A model generated the notes under the pieces. That model was given only the letters and a program-made list of their open reading frames with translations. It had not been told where the DNA came from and did no database searches. From Streptomyces marokkonensis (GTDB lineage Bacteria; Actinomycetota; Actinomycetes; Streptomycetales; Streptomycetaceae), in contig NZ_VSKS01000023.1 of the NCBI RefSeq assembly GCF_008312835.1, positions 1-64,000 on the forward strand: DNA of 64,000 bases. Direction: 5' to 3'. Positions within the stretch are counted from its first letter, which is position 1, and each line of letters opens with the position of its first letter. Positions 42,326 to 51,064 of the stretch are shown here, in pieces. The position numbers were made by a program, and so were the translations under genes.

Positions 42326-43570
42326 TCAGACGGTGCGGTCCCGCTGCGCGCGCGCCGCGCGGGCCCACTCGCCGAGCACGGGAACGCACCTCTCGGCGAA
42401 GTACTCGTAGTCCTCGGCCGTGTTGTAGACATGCGCGGACAGCCGCATGTAGCCCACGCCGCCGAAGCTGGTGAACGCGGCCTCGACGCCCAGGTCGGCG
42501 GCGGCCCGGTCGCGCAGGGCGTCGGCGGCCACGCGGCTGTCGGCGAGCCCGTCGGGCAGCCGCACCAGCCGCATGCCGGGCACCGGCATGCCGACGTCGA
42601 CGAAGGCGTCGGCCCCGGTCAGCCGGGCGATCGCGGCGCCCACGACCTGCTCGGCGTACCCGGCCAGGTCGTCCATGTACCGGCGGGCGGCGGGCCAGCC
42701 CCAGGTGGTGTCGACGAAGTCGAGCGCCGTCGCCGCGGCCAGGTAGCCGGTGGCGTCGACCGTGCCCTGCTGGTCGAAGCGGTCGGGGTAGGGGTCGGCG
42801 GCGCCCCAGGAGTCGATCAGCGGGTACAGCCCGTCCCGCAGCGGCCCGCGCGCCACCAGGGCCGCGGTACCGCGCGGCGCGCAGCCCCACTTGTGCAGGT
42901 TGCCCGCCCAGAAGTCGCACGGAAGCCCGGACAGCGGGGAGGCGATCAGCCCGGGTGCGTGCGCGCCGTCGACGAGCAGCGGCACACCGCGCCGCCGTGC
43001 CTCCGCGCCGATCCGCTCCACCGGCAGCCGGCGGGCGGTCGCCGAGGTGATCTGGTCGACGACCAGGAGACCGGTCGCCTCCCCCACCTCGGCCATCACC
43101 GCCTCGTACGCCTGCTCCTCGTCCGCGTCCAGCGGCACCCGGGCGGTGCGCACCCGGCCGCCCCAGCGGCGGGCCAGTCGCTCGGCGCCCATCGTCACGG
43201 CGCCGTAGCCGTGGTCGGTGACCACGATCTCCCCGCCGCCCCGCCGCTCGAGACCGGCGTACACGACGCTCACGCCCGCGCTCGCGTTCGGCACCAGGGC
43301 GAGGTCGCCGGGGTCCGCGCCGAGGAAGGCGGCGAGGCCGACCCGGGTGGCCGCGAGCCGCCGCGGCAGCTCGGGGAACCACACCACCGGCGCGCCCTCC
43401 ATCTCCCCGCGCAGTTCCTGCTGCCGCTCCTGGGCGACCAGCGGTACGGCACCGAACGAGCCGTGGTTGAGATGGCGCAGGGCTGGGTCCAGCGACCACG
43501 CCCGCGCCGCCGGCCGGCCGTCGGCCAGCAGCAGGGGGCGGGGCGCGGTGGTGACCTCGGTCTCGCTCAC
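42326..43570 (-). CDS. Aminotransferase class V (isopenicillin-N-epimerase-like)
   Basis: A 414-residue PLP-dependent enzyme. The start is GTG 43570 (GGGAG five bases before); an in-frame ATG at 43594 lacks such a site. Motifs: LRHLNHGSFGAVP at the N-terminus, LLVDGAHAPGL (Asp contacting PLP), and DFWAGNLHKWGCAPRGTA with the catalytic Lys. Enzymes of this group act as epimerases, desulfurases or aminotransferases on unusual amino acids or amino sugars. It leads the ABC operon, so it probably acts on the imported compound. Confidence 0.88.
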   Translation of the reverse strand: MSETEVTTAPRPLLLADGRPAARAWSLDPALRHLNHGSFGAVPLVAQERQQELRGEMEGAPVVWFPELPRRLAATRVGLAAFLGADPGDLALVPNASAGVSVVYAGLERRGGGEIVVTDHGYGAVTMGAERLARRWGGRVRTARVPLDADEEQAYEAVMAEVGEATGLLVVDQITSATARRLPVERIGAEARRRGVPLLVDGAHAPGLIASPLSGLPCDFWAGNLHKWGCAPRGTAALVARGPLRDGLYPLIDSWGAADPYPDRFDQQGTVDATGYLAAATALDFVDTTWGWPAARRYMDDLAGYAEQVVGAAIARLTGADAFVDVGMPVPGMRLVRLPDGLADSRVAADALRDRAAADLGVEAAFTSFGGVGYMRLSAHVYNTAEDYEYFAERCVPVLGEWARAARAQRDRTV

Positions 43571-43692
43571 ATGACTCCCATCCGCGAGGGACATCGGGCC
43601 GGGGACATCAGACCCTCAGGCCGAGACGTATGATGACTCGGGATGGTGGCATGCGTTTTTCGGCCATGACAAGACCTCTGCGCCAAGAGATA

Positions 43693-43729
43693 TCGGATGA
43701 CTCACGACTGACACGTCGAAGACATCCGA
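43693..43729. promoter_or_regulatory. Inverted repeat in the operon/GntR intergenic region
   Basis: TCGGATG (43693) and CATCCGA (43723) are perfect arms with 23 bp between, in the 228-bp divergent promoter region. Candidate operator of the adjacent GntR regulator. Confidence 0.5.
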
Positions 43730-43798
43730 CCTCTCGCCTCGCTACAGTGCAGTCGGGGCAGGCGCGCGCCGACGCCGGTCGGTCAGGGGAGGAATCGG

Positions 43799-44503
43799 AT
43801 GTCCGCAGTCGACAAGGCGTTCCACGGCCTACGGCACATGATCGCGACGGGACGGCTCGGCGCCGGGGAACGCATTCCCCCCGAGGCGGACCTCTGCGAG
43901 GAACTGGGCGTCTCCCGCGGCTCGCTCCGCGAGGCGGTGCGGATGCTCGCGGCCCTGGGCGTCATCGAGCCCCGCCACGGCTCCGGCACGTACGTCTCCC
44001 AGCTCCGGCCGGAGGACCTGATCGGCAGCCTCTCGCTGACCCTGCAACTCCTGCCGCTGCCCGGACTGCTGGAGGTCTACGAGATCCGCCGCGTCCTGGA
44101 GGCCCACGTCGCGGCCAAGGCCGCCGCCCGGGCGACATCCGGGACCGTCGAGACGCTCTTCTCCCTCATCGAGGCCATGGAGGCCACCGAGGACCCCACC
44201 GAGGCCTCGGAACTCGACCACCGCTTCCACGCCGAGATCGCCCGCGCGGGCGGCAACCCCACGCTCGCCTCCCTGCTCGCGGTCTTCCGCGCCCGCTCCC
44301 GCAAGTACCAGGTCTTCACCCTCCCCGAGGGCCCCGAGCTGCGCCAGAAGAGCGACGCGGACCACCGGATCCTCGCCACCGCCATCGCCGACCGCGACCC
44401 GGGCGCGGCGGCGGGCGCGGCCGAGGCACACGTCGCCCAGACGGAACGCTGGCTGCGCGCGTTGATGCCGCCCGTGGAGGAGGAGCCCGGCACCTCCGTC
44501 TGA
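43799..44503 (+). CDS. FadR-subfamily GntR regulator of the ABC operon
   Basis: A 234-residue regulator. Winged-helix domain residues 4-68 (DKAFHGLRHMIATGRLGAGERIPPEADLCEELGVSRGSLREAVRML...RHGSGTYV). The C-terminal FCD effector domain is all-helical with metal-site residues in ELDHRFHAEIARAGGNP and the DHRILATAIADRD helix. Divergent from the aminotransferase/ABC operon, which it most likely represses until the substrate is present. Confidence 0.92.
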   Translation: MSAVDKAFHGLRHMIATGRLGAGERIPPEADLCEELGVSRGSLREAVRMLAALGVIEPRHGSGTYVSQLRPEDLIGSLSLTLQLLPLPGLLEVYEIRRVLEAHVAAKAAARATSGTVETLFSLIEAMEATEDPTEASELDHRFHAEIARAGGNPTLASLLAVFRARSRKYQVFTLPEGPELRQKSDADHRILATAIADRDPGAAAGAAEAHVAQTERWLRALMPPVEEEPGTSV

Positions 44504-44612
44504 CGGCGGCCCACCCACTTTTTTGTGCGTACTTGGCAGCCCGCGCCGCGCGGGCGAACCTTGAGGTGAGCCGGCCGGGACGCACGGGGAACGGAGGTGG
44601 TGCGGGTATGCG

Positions 44613-44963
44613 TCAGGAGACCGGGGGAACGGCCTCGGTCAGCCTCTCCAGACGGCGGTGTCCCCAGTCGGACAGCGGCGCGAGCGCCTCGGCGAGCTCA
44701 CGGCCGAAAGCGGTCAGCGAGTAGACCGTCTTCGGCGGCAGCACGTCGTGCACCTCCCGGTGCACCAGGCCGTCCGCCTCCATCTCGCGCAGCGCGCCGG
44801 TCAGCACCTTCTCGCTGAGCCCGGGCACCCGTCGGCGCAGTTCGGCCGGCCGGTGCGGACCGGACTCCAGCATCCACAGCAACGTGGTCTTCCACTTGCC
44901 CTCGATCACGGCGATCGCGGCGGTCACCCCGCAGACGTCCGGATCGTGGCGTCGGTGCACCAT
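44613..44963 (-). CDS. HxlR-family transcriptional regulator
   Basis: A 116-residue winged-helix protein: VTAAIAVIEGKWKTTLLWMLESGPHRPAELRRRVPGLSEKVLTGALREMEADGLVHREV. Cys at position 11 (DVCGV) is where redox- or aldehyde-sensing HxlR members carry the reactive residue. The ATG at 44963 with AAAGGGG is preferred over 44984. Divergent from an imine-reductase-like gene with a 50-bp gap, so it probably regulates it. Confidence 0.9.
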   Translation of the reverse strand: MVHRRHDPDVCGVTAAIAVIEGKWKTTLLWMLESGPHRPAELRRRVPGLSEKVLTGALREMEADGLVHREVHDVLPPKTVYSLTAFGRELAEALAPLSDWGHRRLERLTEAVPPVS

Positions 44964-45013
44964 CTGCGCCCCTTTCCTCAGCAATTGCCCTATACCTTAA
45001 TGGAGTTGTCCGC

Positions 45014-45904
45014 ATGCCCGAGAACACCGCCCCCTCCGCATCCGTGACCGTCATCGGTCTCGGCCCGATGGGGCGCGCGCTGGCCGCCGCCTTCCTGGAC
45101 GCGGGTCTGCACACCACCGTCTGGAACCGCACCCCGGGCCGGGACGGCGACCTTCTCGCGCGGGGCGCCGTCCCGGCGGCCTCACCCGAGGAGGCGGTCG
45201 CCGCCGCCCCGCTGACCGTCGTCTGCGTGGTGAACTACGACGCCTCGGACGCCGTACTGCGCCGGCCCGAGGTCACCACCGCGCTCAAGGGCCGTACGGT
45301 CGTGAACCTGAGCGCCGACACCCCCGAACGCGCCCGGGACACGGCCGAGTGGGCCGGCCGGCACGGCATCCGCTACCTGGACGGCGCGATCATGACCCCG
45401 ACGCCGGCCATCGGCACGGACGACGCGGTGTTCCTGCACAGCGGCCCGGCGGACCTGTACGAGGAGCACCGGCCGGTGCTGGCGGCGCTCGGCGGCACCC
45501 ACACCCACCTCGGCGAGGACGCCGGCCGGGCCGCCGTGTACGACATCGCGCTCCTGGACATCTTCTGGACGGCGATGGCCGGCTACGTGCACGCCCTCAC
45601 CCTGGCCCGCGCGGAGGGCGTCACCGGCGCGGACCTCGCCCCCTTCGCGCAGGGCATCGCCGCCATCCTGCCGCCGCTGTTCACCGAGTTCGCGGCGGAC
45701 AGCGACGCCGGCACCTACTCGGGCGAGCTGAACCCGGTCACCTCGGCCGTGTCGACCATGGCCCACGTCGTCCACGCCTCCGAGGCCCACGGCATCGACG
45801 CCAGTCTCATGCGCGTGATCGAGGGCCAGGCCCGGCGGGTCGTCGCCCTGGGGCACGGCACGGACGGGTACACCCGGGTGGCGGAGGTGATCGGGCGCCG
45901 CTGA
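45014..45904 (+). CDS. NAD(P)-dependent oxidoreductase, imine-reductase type
   Basis: A 296-residue beta-hydroxyacid-dehydrogenase-like enzyme. Rossmann motif VTVIGLGPMGRALAAAFLDAG; NADPH-type loop VWNRTPGR; the long helix AAVYDIALLDIFWTAMAGYVHALTLARAEGV matches the substrate helix in imine reductases. The usual Lys of 3-hydroxyisobutyrate dehydrogenases is absent there, favouring reduction of imines. ATG 45014. Physiological substrate unknown. Confidence 0.85.
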   Translation: MPENTAPSASVTVIGLGPMGRALAAAFLDAGLHTTVWNRTPGRDGDLLARGAVPAASPEEAVAAAPLTVVCVVNYDASDAVLRRPEVTTALKGRTVVNLSADTPERARDTAEWAGRHGIRYLDGAIMTPTPAIGTDDAVFLHSGPADLYEEHRPVLAALGGTHTHLGEDAGRAAVYDIALLDIFWTAMAGYVHALTLARAEGVTGADLAPFAQGIAAILPPLFTEFAADSDAGTYSGELNPVTSAVSTMAHVVHASEAHGIDASLMRVIEGQARRVVALGHGTDGYTRVAEVIGRR

Positions 45905-45927
45905 GGAGTCAGGCCGCCGCCGAGGAG

Positions 45928-47967
45928 TCAGAAGGGGAGCGGGCGCGCCCGCACCACCTCCAGCCGGGACACCGCCCGCGTCAGCACCACGTACAGCCGG
46001 TGCAGGCCGCGCTCCTCCGCCTGAGCGATCGCCGCCGGTTCGACGGCCACCACATGGTCGTACTCCAGTCCCTTGACGACGCTCGCCGGCACCACGGCGA
46101 CCCGCGCGCCGAGGTCCTCCGGTCCGGCCGCCGCCACTCCCGCCCCGGCCAGCGCCCGCCGCAGCCGGGGCACGTCGGCGTCCGCCGCGACGACCCCGAC
46201 CGAGCCGTCCCGCTCCAGCGCGTCCCGTACGGCGGCGACGACCGCGCCGGGCACCGCGCCCTCGTCGGGGACCTCCCGGACGCGCACCTCGCCGTCCCCG
46301 CGCAGCGAACGGGACGGCGGAACGTCGACGTCCAGCCGTTCCAGCAGCCGGTTGGCGAGCGTGACCACCGCCCGCGGCACCCGGAACCCGGTGGTCAGCG
46401 ACACCACGGCCGCATCCGGCTTCCCCAGGTGCCGCAGCACCGCCGGCCACGAACGGGCCGCCCACGGCGTGGTCCCCTGCGCCAGATCGCCCAGCACGGT
46501 GAGTGAGCCGAAGGCGGCCCGGCGGGCGACGGCCCGGCACTCCATCGGGGACAGGTCCTGCGCCTCGTCGACCACGACGTGCCCGTATCCCGCGGGATGC
46601 CCGATCAGCCCGGCCACCTCGTCCAGCAGCACCAGATCGGCGGCCGACCAGCGCACCGACCTCCACGACCGCGGCGGCCCCGCCCGCAGCACGGCCTTCC
46701 GCTCCCCGGCGTCCAGCAGTCCCCCGGAGGCAGCGGCCAGCCGCCCGGGGTCACCGAGCAGTTCCGCCACCACCTCCTCCGCCCGCACCTCCGGCCAGAC
46801 GGCGTCGACGTACGCCGACACCGGCCGTGCCCGCTCGATCCGGCGCACCCAGGCGGTGCCCCGCGGCCCGCCGCGCCGCTCGGCCCGCTCCCGCACGGCG
46901 CGCACGATCCGGGCCCGCACCCGCTCCCGTCCCACTCCGTAGGGCGGTTCACCGGCCCGCACGTCCGCCACGATCCGTGCCAGTTCCTCCGCCCCGACCC
47001 GCCACCGGTACGAGCCGTCGGGGACGGCGAGGGAGTCGGTCCGGTCGGTGCGCACCCGCGCGTACAGGGCCCTGCGCAGCACCTCGGCCATCCGGACGTC
47101 GTGCTTGACGACGGCCGCGCGCTCGTCGTCGGTCCCGGTCACGGGGTGCCGGGCGATCTCCTCGAGGAGGGTCGACTGCCGTACGCCGGTCTCGCCGAGG
47201 GCGGGCAGGACCTCGGCGATGTAGGAGAGGAAGGTGCGGTTGGGTCCGAGGACGAGCAGCCCGCCGCGCCGGACGCGCTGCGGGTGGGTGTAGAGCAGGT
47301 ACGCCGCCCGGTGGAGGCCGACGGCGGTCTTGCCGGTGCCGGGCGCGCCCTGCACGCACACGGAGAGGTCCAGGTCCGCGCGGACGAGGTCGTCCTGCTC
47401 GGGCTGGAGGGTGGCCGCGATGTCCCGCATGGGGCCGACGCGGGGCCGCTCGATCTCCCGGGCGACGATGCCGCCGGACCGCTCCTCCCCCTGCTCCAGG
47501 TGCTCGTCCTCCAGGCCGGTCAGGTCGGCGGCATCACCCCGGCTGCCGGGGGCCCAGCCGAACCGCCGGCGTACGGCGACGCCCTGCGGATCCCGGGCGG
47601 AGGCCTGGTAGAAGGCGCGGGAGACGGGCGCCCGCCAGTCGACGACGAGGGGCGGGGCGGCCGGCTGCTCGGTGATCCGCAGCCGCCCGACGTGGTAGCT
47701 CTGCCCGCGGTGGCGGGGGTCGTGCGGGCCGAAGTCGAGCCGCCCGAAGAACAGCGGCCCCGGGGGCAGCTCGCGCAGCTCCACGGCCCGGCTGCGCAGC
47801 CGGTACCCGAGGACTTCGGCGTCGGCGCCGGACGCGGAGACGTCCTCTCCGGTGACGACCTGCTCGTCGGCGCCTTCGGCCATGAGGGCGAGGGCGGAGC
47901 GGCAGCGGTCGTGGTGGGCGCGTTCCTGGTCGAGGGCGTGCCGGAGGGCGGGTTCGGGTGACGTCAT
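45928..47967 (-). CDS. helR: HelR-type RNA-polymerase-associated helicase
   Basis: A 679-residue UvrD/HelD-like ATPase. Walker A is VCQGAPGTGKT-like (CVQGAPGTGKTAVGLHRAAYLL, about 205-226); Walker B/motif II is GHVVVDEAQDLSPMECRAVARR; C-terminal motifs GLEYDHVVAVEP and RLYVVLTRAV. It has the N-terminal HelD-like region (YHVGRLRITEQPAAPPLVVDWRAPVSRAFYQA). HelR in S. venezuelae and mycobacteria displaces rifamycin-stalled RNA polymerase and gives tolerance. Whether this copy does so is inference. It lies 44 bp after a TetR gene; a 10-10-10 inverted repeat sits between. Confidence 0.82.
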   Translation of the reverse strand: MTSPEPALRHALDQERAHHDRCRSALALMAEGADEQVVTGEDVSASGADAEVLGYRLRSRAVELRELPPGPLFFGRLDFGPHDPRHRGQSYHVGRLRITEQPAAPPLVVDWRAPVSRAFYQASARDPQGVAVRRRFGWAPGSRGDAADLTGLEDEHLEQGEERSGGIVAREIERPRVGPMRDIAATLQPEQDDLVRADLDLSVCVQGAPGTGKTAVGLHRAAYLLYTHPQRVRRGGLLVLGPNRTFLSYIAEVLPALGETGVRQSTLLEEIARHPVTGTDDERAAVVKHDVRMAEVLRRALYARVRTDRTDSLAVPDGSYRWRVGAEELARIVADVRAGEPPYGVGRERVRARIVRAVRERAERRGGPRGTAWVRRIERARPVSAYVDAVWPEVRAEEVVAELLGDPGRLAAASGGLLDAGERKAVLRAGPPRSWRSVRWSAADLVLLDEVAGLIGHPAGYGHVVVDEAQDLSPMECRAVARRAAFGSLTVLGDLAQGTTPWAARSWPAVLRHLGKPDAAVVSLTTGFRVPRAVVTLANRLLERLDVDVPPSRSLRGDGEVRVREVPDEGAVPGAVVAAVRDALERDGSVGVVAADADVPRLRRALAGAGVAAAGPEDLGARVAVVPASVVKGLEYDHVVAVEPAAIAQAEERGLHRLYVVLTRAVSRLEVVRARPLPF

Positions 47968-47989
47968 TCCACCGAGCGTAGCGAATAAA

Positions 47990-48019
47990 GTGATTGAGTC
48001 ACATTTTTTACTCAGTCAC
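47990..48019. promoter_or_regulatory. Inverted repeat between tetR and helR
   Basis: GTGATTGAGT (47990-47999) and ACTCAGTCAC (48010-48019) match at 9 of 10 positions across a 10-bp AT-rich spacer. The right arm covers the tetR stop codon. Probable TetR operator controlling helR. Confidence 0.7.
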
Positions 48020-48620
48020 AGAGCTGTGGCAGGCTCTCCGCCAGCACCCCGAACGCCCGCTCCGCCGCCGCCACCGCGTCGCCGCGCACCTCCTCGATCC
48101 GCTCCCCCGCCGCGATCCGCCGCCAGTTCTCCTGCGCGAGGATCCGCCGTACGGCGATGATCTGCCCGGCCGCCAGCCGCGCGCCGAGCCCGCCCCCGAG
48201 GGCCCCGGCCAGCGCCTCCTCGGCCCGCTCCAGGTGGCCGTACAGCCGCGCGACCAGCGACGGGGTGCCGTACAGCAGCGTGTGGAAGGCGAGCACCTCG
48301 GGATCGTCGCTTAGCCCGGTGACCGGGTCGCACCGCTGAAGCCCCTCCAGGAAGTGCCGCCGCAGCGCCTCGACGGGCGCCGGCCCCCGCCCGGCGACCC
48401 GCGCGGCCTCGCCCTCGTGATCGGCGATCCGGTACAGGACGAGGTCCTCCTTCGCCGGGAAGTACCGGAACAGCGTCGGCTTGGAGATCTCCGCCGCGGC
48501 GGCCACCTCGGCCACGGACACCGCGTCGAAGCCCCGCTCCAGGAAGAGCCGGATCGCGGTGTCCGACACGGTCCGGTACATCCGCAGCCTCTTGCGCTCA
48601 CGCAGCCCGATCTCACTCAT
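48012..48620 (-). CDS. TetR-family transcriptional regulator
   Basis: A 202-residue TetR protein. HTH at residues 9-55 (LRMYRTVSDTAIRLFLERGFDAVSVAEVAAAAEISKPTLFRYFPAKEDLVLYRI). The C-terminal ligand domain is typical in length and Ala/Leu-rich. Same strand and just upstream of helR, so it likely represses helR; the ligand is unknown, possibly a rifamycin-like or other antibiotic. Confidence 0.9.
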   Translation of the reverse strand: MSEIGLRERKRLRMYRTVSDTAIRLFLERGFDAVSVAEVAAAAEISKPTLFRYFPAKEDLVLYRIADHEGEAARVAGRGPAPVEALRRHFLEGLQRCDPVTGLSDDPEVLAFHTLLYGTPSLVARLYGHLERAEEALAGALGGGLGARLAAGQIIAVRRILAQENWRRIAAGERIEEVRGDAVAAAERAFGVLAESLPQLCD

Positions 48621-48662
48621 GCGGTGAGCCTACGCACCGGATCCCGCAGGCCCGCGGCCTTC

Positions 48663-50849
48663 CTACACCAGGGCCCGGACAAGATACGGGTTCGCCGTGG
48701 AGCGGACCGGAAGACCGAGCGCCCCCGTGGCGACAGCCAGGGTCACCGCGTAGGAGTCCACGGCGCGGCGGACATTGGGCGCGTCCAGGCTCGCGCCGGT
48801 GACGATGCGGTCGAGGTCGATGTAGGCGGAGCGGACGATCTCCAGCCGGCGGTACACCTGCCAGTCCGCGCGCCAGTCACGGGTGTACTCGGCCGGCAGC
48901 CCGGCCTCCCAGCGGCGGAACATCCGGTCCCGGATCTCCGGCCGGGTCGGAGTGAGGTGCATGTGCCGGACCAGGTCGTACAGGGGGTCGCCGATCAGGG
49001 CCATCTCCCAGTCGATGATGGTGAGCGCGTCGGAGCCGTCCCGGCGCACCAGGTTCCACGGGTTGAGGTCACCGTGCAGCAGGGACGGCTCCCGATGGCT
49101 CACTTCCTGGCGGGACAGGATCTGATCCAGACGCTCGGCGTCCGGCAGGCCCAGCTGCCGGGCCAGTTGCCGCGTCTTCCTGGGCAGCTCCCTGACCAGA
49201 CGGACGAGCTCGCTCTTGAGCCACCGGTGGAAGCCCCGCTCGCCCGCCAGCGGATCGAGTTGCCTGTAGTCCACCCGGGTCAGGGCGCAGAGCTGGTCCA
49301 CGAGTCCGTCCGCTTCGTGCGGCAGCAGGCCGTTCACGGGATGATCCGGGGGCCGGTTGATGTCGTGCGGACCCACGTACGTGTGGATGGCGAAGCTGTC
49401 GTTCAGGTAGGTCTCGCCCAGTGCCAGGGCTCTCGGCGCCGCCACGGCGACGGGTGCCTCCTCGATGGCGCGCAGCACGGCGTGCTCACTCAGGAGGCGT
49501 GGTTCCCGTCTGAAGACCTCGGGCAGTCTCCGTCGCACCACGACGGGACAGTCGACGGCCGGAACCCGCACCACGGTGTTGAGATGGGCAGTCCCCTTGA
49601 ACACCCGGCCCGCGGGGGCCGCCCCCTCCACCTCCAGTGCGCCCAGAACAGCGGTCTCGGGGAAGTCGTCCGGCAGCGACAGCCGCCGGTCCGGCTGCCA
49701 GCCGAAGGCCTGGGCGATGAGGCCGCGGCCACCGCGGCCCCGGTCACGGCGGGACGCCAGCCAGCGGAACAGCGCCCGTTCGATCTCCTGCGGACCTGGC
49801 ACGTTCCTGAGCCGCAGGGGCAGGGCGGCCGCCTCCAGCGCCCGGCCCACCTCCGCCGTCGCCTCGTCCAGGTTCTTCTGAGAGAACGATTCCTCCAGGG
49901 ACCGCGCGGCCCTCATCACGTCCGGGAAGACGGACTGCGCACGCTCGAAGGCCAGGTAGTGGCCGAGGTCCTTCGCGAGTCCGTTGACGGCGGCGGGGCG
50001 GATGCCCCGCATGGCCTCCTCCCACGCGTCGATCACCTCGGACCACTGGTGGGCGGGGTAACGCATGCGCACCAGGTGGGTCGCCAGGTCATGCAGCGGG
50101 TCACCGTAGGTCGCCAGCTCCCAGTCGACACAGATGAGCGGGGGAGCTCCGTAGGCGACGATGAGGTTGTCGCGGTGGAGGTCGGCGTGCAGCAGGCTGT
50201 AAGGGCGCCGCGCCATGACGGGGACCCGCTCGGCCAACCTGACCAGAGCGTCCTCCGGCATGCCCAGTGCCGCGAACAGTCCACCGAAAGCAGCCCAATT
50301 GGGCTGGCGGATCTGCTGGTCCGCCAGGTGCGCGAGCTTGCGCAGAAAACCCTGGCTGTCGGTGTCGTTACGAGGCCAGCCCGCCGGCAAAGGCGGCAGC
50401 GCGCTGCGCCGCACCTGGGCCATCTGGGCAAGCAGTCCGGCCAGCGCCTTGATGAGCAGCGTGTCCACGGGCTTGTCGTTCCCGCAGACGCTGGAGAGCG
50501 GCACTCCTTCCACATAGCTGTGGATCGCGAAGCCGGCCCCTTTGGCCAGGCACTGCGGTACATGCGGCAGGATCCCCCTGACCGCGCCCAGGATCTCGTC
50601 CTCGTTGGCCCAGGTCCTGATCACGACCGGCAGTGCCTCGGCCCGGCGGATCCGCACCGTCACGGAGGACCCCGCCTCACGGCCCAGCAGCCGTGCCGTC
50701 GCGTCGGTCAGCGGCAGTACGTAGTTCTGGTTGTGGTGACCGCTGCTCGCCTGCCCGCACCGGGTGGCGAGTTCCACGAAATCCCGGAGCCGGCCGTCGG
50801 GCGCGACGGGTCCCCCGAGGGCGGGTCGGGGAACAGGGGGTGCGCCCAC
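48663..50849 (-). CDS. Tandem-domain APH-type kinase (double-headed)
   Basis: A 728-residue cytosolic protein with two aminoglycoside-phosphotransferase-like domains. Domain 1 (about 30-330): Brenner motif LLHADLHRDNLI (His221, Asp223, Asn228), then VDWELATYGDPLHDLA (Asp242). Domain 2 (about 410-700): LLHGDLNPWNLV (His592, Asp594, Asn599), then IIDWEMALIGDPLYDL (Asp613). Both catalytic sets are intact. GTG 50849 with GGAG. APH-family kinases phosphorylate aminoglycosides, choline, homoserine and other small molecules; two active heads in one chain are unusual. It lies near an HAD phosphatase in the same locus, suggesting a phosphorylation cycle. Confidence 0.82.
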   Translation of the reverse strand: MGAPPVPRPALGGPVAPDGRLRDFVELATRCGQASSGHHNQNYVLPLTDATARLLGREAGSSVTVRIRRAEALPVVIRTWANEDEILGAVRGILPHVPQCLAKGAGFAIHSYVEGVPLSSVCGNDKPVDTLLIKALAGLLAQMAQVRRSALPPLPAGWPRNDTDSQGFLRKLAHLADQQIRQPNWAAFGGLFAALGMPEDALVRLAERVPVMARRPYSLLHADLHRDNLIVAYGAPPLICVDWELATYGDPLHDLATHLVRMRYPAHQWSEVIDAWEEAMRGIRPAAVNGLAKDLGHYLAFERAQSVFPDVMRAARSLEESFSQKNLDEATAEVGRALEAAALPLRLRNVPGPQEIERALFRWLASRRDRGRGGRGLIAQAFGWQPDRRLSLPDDFPETAVLGALEVEGAAPAGRVFKGTAHLNTVVRVPAVDCPVVVRRRLPEVFRREPRLLSEHAVLRAIEEAPVAVAAPRALALGETYLNDSFAIHTYVGPHDINRPPDHPVNGLLPHEADGLVDQLCALTRVDYRQLDPLAGERGFHRWLKSELVRLVRELPRKTRQLARQLGLPDAERLDQILSRQEVSHREPSLLHGDLNPWNLVRRDGSDALTIIDWEMALIGDPLYDLVRHMHLTPTRPEIRDRMFRRWEAGLPAEYTRDWRADWQVYRRLEIVRSAYIDLDRIVTGASLDAPNVRRAVDSYAVTLAVATGALGLPVRSTANPYLVRALV

Positions 50850-51064
50850 TGGCCGCTCCAGGAGGTACGAGAGGAGTCACAACTGACGGTAGGCATGCGG
50901 CGCGCTGTCCCGCACGCGAAGTACCGCATGCCGGGTCGCGTCGGGCGCTGTGTCACCCGTCTGCCCGAGGCTGCGGAAGCCCGTCCGAGTCGGCTGATGT
51001 GCTTCCTGGTACGGGCGGGGGCGAGCGGTCGCTCAATCGGTGCGCGCAGGCTACAGCATGCCGT

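Noticed and set aside
47968-48011. Rifamycin-associated element upstream of helR
   Set aside because: The gap holds a different, AT-rich inverted repeat; no GGGGCTTGC-type palindrome is present.
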